From Treponema sp. (lineage in GTDB: Bacteria > Spirochaetota > Spirochaetia > Treponematales > Treponemataceae): a stretch of DNA of 28,189 bases. Under the pieces are notes generated by a model, which was not told where the DNA came from, ran no database searches, and saw only the letters and a list, made by a program, of their open reading frames with translations. The stretch's first letter is position 1. Each line of letters begins with the position of its first letter. The position numbers and the translations under genes were made by a program. Below, in pieces: positions 24,114 to 28,189 of the stretch. The DNA lies in contig JAEDDW010000021.1 of NCBI GenBank assembly GCA_016293645.1, positions 1 through 28,189 of the forward strand. The letters run 5' to 3'.

Positions 24114-25007
24114 TCATTCAGATATGCCAAGTGCTTCGATTTCCTTGATTGAAAGCCCTGTGCATTTTGCGACCATGGAAATTTCAATGTTGTTTGCAAG
24201 CATCAATCTGGCTGTCTCAACGGCCTTGTCGTGGGCACCTTGTATACGGCCTTCAACCAGGCCCTCAGCATGACCTTCAGCCAAGCCCTCTTCTCGAGCC
24301 TTCTTGCGCTCATCACGCAGCATAAGCTTTCGCCAATATTCTTCGTTATACAAAAAATCATACATAATGTCATTCAGCTCCGTTTCGTGATCTCTAAGGA
24401 ATTCTGCGAGAAGATCTTTGTTTCGGCAAATGCTGATGGTATTTTTAACAGCCATGACGACACTGTCAGGAAAATCCTTCCGCATCTGGTCAAATACTTT
24501 ACAGAAATTGATGTATTGATAGATAATATCACCTTTCCTACTATCATAAATCATTTTTATCCTTAGTTGTAGTGGTGAAGATGAATTCTTTGGAAAATGG
24601 TCTGAAAGAAAAATTTCATCAGGGCGGTTTCCCTTTTCTCCTGTAAAGATTACATAGATTTCTGGAACAGGAAGCTGAACTGTTGTAGAAGTAAACAGGG
24701 AAATTTTATTTTTTGCGATATACCGCTTATAGGTTTCTGAAAGATAAAAAAGTCCTCGTATGGCCATGTTGCCGTTCCAGTTTGATTGGGCTTCCGCAAG
24801 AATAATCAGCCTGTCTTTGAACATGAGTCCAAGATCATTGTAAATGCCGTCAGTCAGAACATTGTCGATGGTGATTATCTCAATATCCTTTTCCGTAACA
24901 TTTTTTTCTTCTGGATGAAGCACCTTAAAGAGCTGCAGGGCGTATTCCTTATGACTAAACAGAGTAGTAAAAACAGAATCCTTTGTTGTTCGTTTAATAT
25001 TGCACAT
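24114..25007 (-). CDS. Rpn-family recombination-promoting nuclease / PD-(D/E)XK transposase-like protein
   Basis: The 297-residue protein starts with the family opening (TTKDSVFTTLFSHKEYAL), then a PD-(D/E)XK core: Asp in IYNDLGLMF near 58 and the E-x-Q of ILAEAQSNWNGN near 70. Next comes the LSETYKRYIAK helix. Rpn proteins are DNA endonucleases that raise recombination in E. coli and are scattered in many copies across spirochaete and enteric genomes. The C terminus has Gly-x-x-Glu repeats (GLAEGHAEGLVEGRIQG, about 246-262) and a small helix-turn-helix-like end (VAKCTGLSIKEIEAL). The coding DNA for the repeats is itself repetitive. No terminal inverted repeats are visible around the gene. 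Translation starts behind AAGGAG with good spacing. Mobility is inferred from family behaviour only. Confidence 0.75.
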   Translation of the reverse strand: MCNIKRTTKDSVFTTLFSHKEYALQLFKVLHPEEKNVTEKDIEIITIDNVLTDGIYNDLGLMFKDRLIILAEAQSNWNGNMAIRGLFYLSETYKRYIAKNKISLFTSTTVQLPVPEIYVIFTGEKGNRPDEIFLSDHFPKNSSSPLQLRIKMIYDSRKGDIIYQYINFCKVFDQMRKDFPDSVVMAVKNTISICRNKDLLAEFLRDHETELNDIMYDFLYNEEYWRKLMLRDERKKAREEGLAEGHAEGLVEGRIQGAHDKAVETARLMLANNIEISMVAKCTGLSIKEIEALGISE

Positions 25008-25088
25008 GTATAACTCCTTTTCCCTCCTGTATATTTAATAACTGCTAAAATAAAAAAAACGTCGGTTTTTTAAAGAAAATCTTTCAAT

Positions 25089-25117
25089 TTGAACAAAATT
25101 ACAAAAAATGTTAAAAT
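25089..25117 (+). promoter_or_regulatory. Promoter of the rlmL-like operon
   Basis: TTGAAC (25089-25094), 17 bases, then TAAAAT (25112-25117). The start near 25124 excludes an in-frame ATG at 25108, which lies inside the promoter. The leader then carries AGGCAGGA just before the ATG at 25153. Confidence 0.6.
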
Positions 25118-25152
25118 GTCAAAATAAAATTCAGTTGTACAGGCAGGACAGC

Positions 25153-26307
25153 ATGACATATGTTGCACTCTGCGCAGTTGGCGCAGAAAAAATTCTTGGA
25201 AACGAAATCAAGCATTTAGGATATTCACTGCAGGACAAGCAGTCACCTGGGCGAGTGACTTTCAGCGGCGATATGGATGCAATGTATCGCGCAAATTTCT
25301 GTCTTCGCACAAGCGACCGCGTTTACATTCAGCTTGCGGAATACAAGGCCTACAACTTTGATGAACTTTTTGAAGGATGCTACAGGATCAACTGGCAGGA
25401 CTATCTTAAAAAGACTGCCCGCGTAATCGTTGACAAGGTCCGTGTTCATGGAAGCAAACTCAACAGCGAGCACAGCATTCAGTCCATGATCCTCAAGGCC
25501 ATCTACACAAAACTGGGTGACGTATGGCACATGGCATCAATGCCGGAAACAGGTGACCCATGCGATGTTCGCGTCTACCTTGACAAGAATGTTGCGACAA
25601 TCCTTCTTGATACAAGCGGAGAGGCACTCCACAAGCGTGGTTACAGGACAGACGGCGGAATTGCACCCCTTCGCGAAACGACAGCCGCCGTGCTTCTCCA
25701 GGAGATGATGTGGAGGCGCAAGACTCCCCTTCACGATCCGTTCTGCGGCAGCGGAACAATTGCGATCGAGGCGACACTTTACGCACACAACATCGCACCT
25801 GGCCTTGGCCGTCGCTTTGCCTACGAAAACCTCGTCATCTACAACCAGCAGCGTGCCCTTGAAATCAAGAAAGAGGAAGCATCAAAAATCCGCACGGATG
25901 TGGAATGCCGAATCACCGGCAGCGACATTGATCCAGCAGCCGTTGAGCGTTCAAGACTCAATGCGGAACACGCATGCGTAATGGCAGGCCGTGCACTCCA
26001 GCTCATCGGAAGCGACATGAGGATCGAGCGTCCTGATTTCATCCAGAGCGACTACAAGGACATTCACGCGCCATATGAAACAGGACTCCTTCTTTGCAAT
26101 CCTCCATACGGTGAGCGTCTTCTTGATCAGGCGGATGCGGAAGACCTCTACAGCGAAATGAAATCCCTTTTCGTTGATTTTGAAAACTGGCAGATGGGTG
26201 TGATTACAAGCCAGAAAAAATTCCAGGAATGCATCTGCAAGAAGGCGTCGGCAATAAAGACACTTAAGGCCGGAAACCTGGACACGACACTTTACATTTA
26301 CAGATAG
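25153..26307 (+). CDS. rlmL: THUMP-domain rRNA (guanine-N2)-methyltransferase, RlmL-like
   Basis: The 384-residue protein belongs to the COG0116 group. An N-terminal ferredoxin-like and THUMP region (about 1-160, MTYVALCAVGAEKILGNEI onward) binds RNA. A class I SAM-dependent methyltransferase follows, with DPFCGSGTIAIEA near 195 and the catalytic LLCNPPYGERL near 314. Enzymes of this kind methylate guanine-N2 in 23S rRNA (G2445 in E. coli). The RlmK half of the fused E. coli protein is absent, as in Gram-positive relatives. I chose ATG 25153 because the promoter -10 covers an earlier in-frame ATG, the family N terminus matches from here, and an AGGCAGGA lies just upstream. It heads a run with the TetR and PrsW genes. 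Confidence 0.85.
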   Translation: MTYVALCAVGAEKILGNEIKHLGYSLQDKQSPGRVTFSGDMDAMYRANFCLRTSDRVYIQLAEYKAYNFDELFEGCYRINWQDYLKKTARVIVDKVRVHGSKLNSEHSIQSMILKAIYTKLGDVWHMASMPETGDPCDVRVYLDKNVATILLDTSGEALHKRGYRTDGGIAPLRETTAAVLLQEMMWRRKTPLHDPFCGSGTIAIEATLYAHNIAPGLGRRFAYENLVIYNQQRALEIKKEEASKIRTDVECRITGSDIDPAAVERSRLNAEHACVMAGRALQLIGSDMRIERPDFIQSDYKDIHAPYETGLLLCNPPYGERLLDQADAEDLYSEMKSLFVDFENWQMGVITSQKKFQECICKKASAIKTLKAGNLDTTLYIYR

Positions 26308-26328
26308 TCAAAGACAAAGGAACAGAAG

Positions 26329-26922
26329 ATGGCAATCGTTGTTGAACACGAGAAACGCAAAAAAGAAATTCTTGAAAAATCCCTTGAGCTTTTCATCGCG
26401 GAAGGATATGAGGATGTGACATACCAGAAAATCGCAGACCGCTGCGGAATTACCCGCACTACCCTCTACATCTATTTCAAGAACAAGCGGGAAATTTTTT
26501 CGTTCAGCATAAAGCAGCTTACTGGAGACGTTGAAAGACAGCTTCTGGAAATAATCAAGCAGCCGGAACTTCATTCCGTCGATTGCCTTAAGCAGCTTTT
26601 CTTGAAGATCTTTGACATCGCGGAATCAAACTGCAAGTTCTTCAAGGTTCTTCAGATGTACCTCATGCAGCTTGAGAAAGGCGGAGTTGACATCAATGAA
26701 AGGATCAAGAAACGCGTAATCCGAATCCAGCATCTCATGAGCACCATAATCATCCGCGGCCAGAAGAAAGGCGAGATAAAAAATGTTCCGGTAAAGGACA
26801 TGAACGATCTTTTTTACAGCCTCATCGAATCCGGTATGTTCCGTCTGGGTATTCTCAATCAGACGAATCTTGACCAGATGAGAAGCATCATAAATTTCAC
26901 AGTAGAACAGTTCAGGGTATAA
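26329..26922 (+). CDS. TetR/AcrR-family transcriptional regulator
   Basis: The 197-residue protein has a canonical TetR DNA-binding head. Helix 1 is KKEILEKSLELFIAEGY (11-27), and the helix-turn-helix is VTYQKIADRCGITRTTLYIYFKNK (31-54). The remaining 140 residues are a helical ligand-binding and dimerisation domain with no recognisable ligand signature. An AGGA lies 9 bases upstream of the ATG, 21 bases after the rlmL-like stop. It is followed 3 bases later by the PrsW-family gene, so the two are almost certainly co-expressed. TetR regulators often control their own operon or a neighbour. No clear palindrome was found in the 25008-25152 region, so the target is unknown. Confidence 0.85.
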   Translation: MAIVVEHEKRKKEILEKSLELFIAEGYEDVTYQKIADRCGITRTTLYIYFKNKREIFSFSIKQLTGDVERQLLEIIKQPELHSVDCLKQLFLKIFDIAESNCKFFKVLQMYLMQLEKGGVDINERIKKRVIRIQHLMSTIIIRGQKKGEIKNVPVKDMNDLFYSLIESGMFRLGILNQTNLDQMRSIINFTVEQFRV

Positions 26923-26925
26923 GAC

Positions 26926-27582
26926 ATGTTTTCAGGACCAGTAATTTCATCGATATTGATTTGCATCCTTCCTCTTTTCGCAGTTTTTGCCTGCATGCTG
27001 ATCCTCGTAAAGGAATTCAGATTCAGCAACGGCGTGGTATCAATTCTGCTCGGCCTGTTTTCCGTGATTCCAATTTCGGCAATCCAGTTTGCAATCGAGT
27101 ATTACCATGTTGTTTCCGTGCATTCCCTTTTTTCCGTTCTTCTCAAAAGCCTTCTGATCAATGGCGTTGTCGAAGAAACAATAAAGATGTTCCTGCTTTT
27201 TTTCATTTCCAGGAAACTCAACCTTTCAGCATTTTTTTCCTGCGCACTGCTGAGCGGTCTTGCCCTGGGATGTTTTGAGGCATTGGTTTATCTTGTTTCA
27301 GGAATCCAGAATCTTGAGTTGAGGATGCTCACGGCGGTTGTGATCCACGCGTGCTGTGCCGGGCTTTCCGGACTCTTTGTTTACAGTGTCAAAAACGAAA
27401 GCACAAAAGTCCTTTCATTCATTCTTGCCATCCTTCTTCACGGAGTCTACAACTATTTTGCGGGCTTCAAGATGAACAGTTTCTTTTTCTGGTTTTCTCT
27501 TGTGGTCGTTCTTGTTGCGGTTGTCGAGTGCCGCATACGTTATCGCGCCCTGGTGCCGGAAGGACTTATCCTTTTCCAGTAA
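26926..27582 (+). CDS. PrsW-family intramembrane protease-like protein
   Basis: The 218-residue, highly hydrophobic protein has about seven or eight membrane helices. PrsW-type residues sit in place: the EE of GVVEETIKM at 83-84, FE of LGCFEALVY at 117-118, His141 in VIHACCAGL, and a second His in LLHGVYNYF near 173. B. subtilis PrsW uses the first Glu pair to cut the anti-sigma factor RsiW inside the membrane. Most other members have unknown substrates. The motif order is intact, so protease activity is plausible here. The close link to the TetR gene (3-base gap) suggests the pair works in envelope stress or secretion control, by inference only. The stop lies 29 bases before the convergent PerR-type gene, with no terminator between them. 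Confidence 0.7.
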   Translation: MFSGPVISSILICILPLFAVFACMLILVKEFRFSNGVVSILLGLFSVIPISAIQFAIEYYHVVSVHSLFSVLLKSLLINGVVEETIKMFLLFFISRKLNLSAFFSCALLSGLALGCFEALVYLVSGIQNLELRMLTAVVIHACCAGLSGLFVYSVKNESTKVLSFILAILLHGVYNYFAGFKMNSFFFWFSLVVVLVAVVECRIRYRALVPEGLILFQ

Positions 27583-27611
27583 TTTTTTTCAGCCGGAACT
27601 GATACATTGTC

Positions 27612-28037
27612 TCAACGGTTTGGCTGGCATTCCCTGCAGGTACCCCAGAGATTCATCTGGCTTTTTGTCAGCCGGAACCCCTTTGGCAGGATGTCATTGT
27701 CTATCTCGATGTTCTCGTAGATGTCAAAAATCTTTCCGCATTCAGTGCACTTGAAGTGGATGTGGTCGCTTGTGTCGGCATCAAAGCGCAGCTCACCGTC
27801 TTCGATGGTGATGGTTGTCACAAGACCGGCATCTGCAAACTGCTTCAAGGTATTATATACGGTTGTCTTTGAAAGAGTCGGAATGGAAGGAGACAGAGAT
27901 GAATAGATATCATCGGCAGAAGGATGCACCGGATTTTTGAGAAGGAAATCATAGACAGCCATTCTCTGAAGTGAGGGCCTGATTTTTCTGGATTCAAGCC
28001 TGTCTGCAATTTCCTGTTTGGTAAGCTGGGTTATCAT
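27612..28037 (-). CDS. perR: PerR-type peroxide-sensing regulator (Fur family)
   Basis: The 141-residue protein matches the Fur family in length and order: winged helix (about 15-80, TLSKTTVYNTLKQF), then the metal-binding domain. The five ligands of B. subtilis PerR are all present at the expected spacing: His38 in HPSADDIY, Asp86 in RFD, His92 and His94 in DHIHF, and Asp105 in KIFD. Asp rather than Glu at the last site is the PerR signature. Two CxxC pairs (97/100, 134/137) form the structural zinc site. PerR represses peroxide-defence genes with Fe or Mn bound and lets go when a His is oxidised. I start at ATG 28037. An upstream in-frame ATG would draw 20 extra residues from the repeat sequence. 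Shine-Dalgarno is weak (AAGAGAA). The targets are outside the window. Confidence 0.85.
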   Translation of the reverse strand: MITQLTKQEIADRLESRKIRPSLQRMAVYDFLLKNPVHPSADDIYSSLSPSIPTLSKTTVYNTLKQFADAGLVTTITIEDGELRFDADTSDHIHFKCTECGKIFDIYENIEIDNDILPKGFRLTKSQMNLWGTCRECQPNR

Positions 28038-28070
28038 GATGGTTCTCTTTGCCTTGTAATATTGGAGGGG

Positions 28071-28102
28071 ATTGCCGCGCCCGTTACGGGCTCGCAATGA
28101 CG
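28071..28102. repeat. Right half of the palindromic repeat
   Basis: ATTGCCGCGCCCGTTACGGG followed by CTCGCAATGACG at 28091-28102 matches the right arm of the complete copy at 11196-11229 with a few differences. It lies just upstream of perR, and its GCCC/GGGC pair can form a small hairpin. The left half is not present here. Confidence 0.8.
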
Positions 28103-28131
28103 ATTCAGTGACGATGCACTTCTGCCGTCAA

Positions 28132-28144
28132 GCCCGCAATGACG
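28132..28144. repeat. Short right-end fragment of the palindromic repeat
   Basis: GCCCGCAATGACG matches the last bases of the repeat (GGGCTCGCAATGACG) apart from the inner positions. It lies 29 bases after the previous fragment, suggesting repeated insertion and decay at this spot. Confidence 0.5.
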
Positions 28145-28155
28145 CTGTTATGTTT

Positions 28156-28189
28156 CGTCATTGCGAGGAGCTTGCGACGAAGCAATCAA
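28156..28189. repeat. Left half of a further repeat copy, cut by window edge
   Basis: CGTCATTGCGAG at 28156-28167, then GAGCTTGCGACGAAGCAATC, follows the left arm of the copy at 11137-11170 closely. It may be a whole element that continues beyond the window. Confidence 0.8.

Noticed and set aside
28050..28066. Possible PerR box upstream of the perR-type gene
   Set aside because: Only one half (ATTACAA on the minus strand) resembles the ATTATAA half-site; the other half matches at about one of seven positions.
28038..28097. N-terminal extension of the PerR-type regulator
   Set aside because: The extra 20 residues are partly coded by the repeat fragment and have no match in the PerR N terminus; ATG 28037 fits the family.
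1..28189. CRISPR arrays, tRNA or rRNA genes, prophage or a conjugative element
   Set aside because: No regularly spaced direct repeats, no cloverleaf-like or rRNA-like sequence and no integrase, phage or transfer genes were seen; the only mobile-type signals are the palindromic repeats and the Rpn gene.

Overview
The window looks like a chromosomal segment of a host-associated spirochaete, most likely a Treponema. The reasons are the many secreted or lipid-anchored proteins with relaxed spirochaete-type lipoboxes, a single-chain 1333-residue PurL, a 7TM/HD-GYP receptor, a CIA30-type secreted protein and a pectin/KDG gene pair of the kind expected in gut or rumen treponemes. The genus is an inference from gene content. 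I saw no rRNA, tRNA or CRISPR array, and no gene-free stretch longer than about 230 bases.

Layout. 1-1377: the 5' end of sfsA (minus), a divergent short-chain dehydrogenase remnant with an internal deletion, and a uridine phosphorylase gene (minus). 1378-3697: a 7TM-HD-GYP receptor and a small secreted CIA30-like protein (both minus). 3927-5953: an overlapping pair, a pectinesterase-family protein without signal peptide and 2-keto-3-deoxygluconate kinase. 6023-7081: a WecA/TagO-type glycolipid-starting transferase. 7124-11125: purL. 11137-11229: a palindromic interspersed repeat. 11248-14808: a thioredoxin-fold lipoprotein lacking its cysteines, then two tandem DUF21-CBS-CorC membrane proteins. 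14801-16209 (minus): an RluA-type pseudouridine synthase overlapping a cytidylate-kinase-like gene. 16334-24001: two very large tandem Ig-like lipoproteins. 24114-25007 (minus): an Rpn/PD-(D/E)XK nuclease. 25153-27582: an RlmL-like methyltransferase, a TetR regulator and a PrsW-family membrane protease in one run. 27612-28037 (minus): a PerR-type peroxide regulator. 28071-28189: pieces of the same palindromic repeat.

The strongest unexpected pattern is in the promoters. Five genes (sfsA, the SDR remnant, the pectinesterase, purL and the pseudouridine synthase) have a -10 box ending exactly 6 bases before the start codon, in four of the five with a -35 box 17 bases further upstream. Two more (the wecA-like and HD-GYP genes) have 8 and 9 bases. 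This geometry puts the transcription start on or beside the ATG, so these mRNAs are probably leaderless. Other genes here (udp, the CIA30-like gene, the rlmL-like gene) have promoters 19-35 bases further upstream and a Shine-Dalgarno sequence, so two modes of initiation appear to coexist.

Other points of interest are the pectinesterase with Asn in place of a catalytic Asp, the cysteine-less thioredoxin-like lipoprotein, the change of base composition inside both giant lipoproteins, and the inverted repeat that brackets the -35 box of the wecA-like gene.
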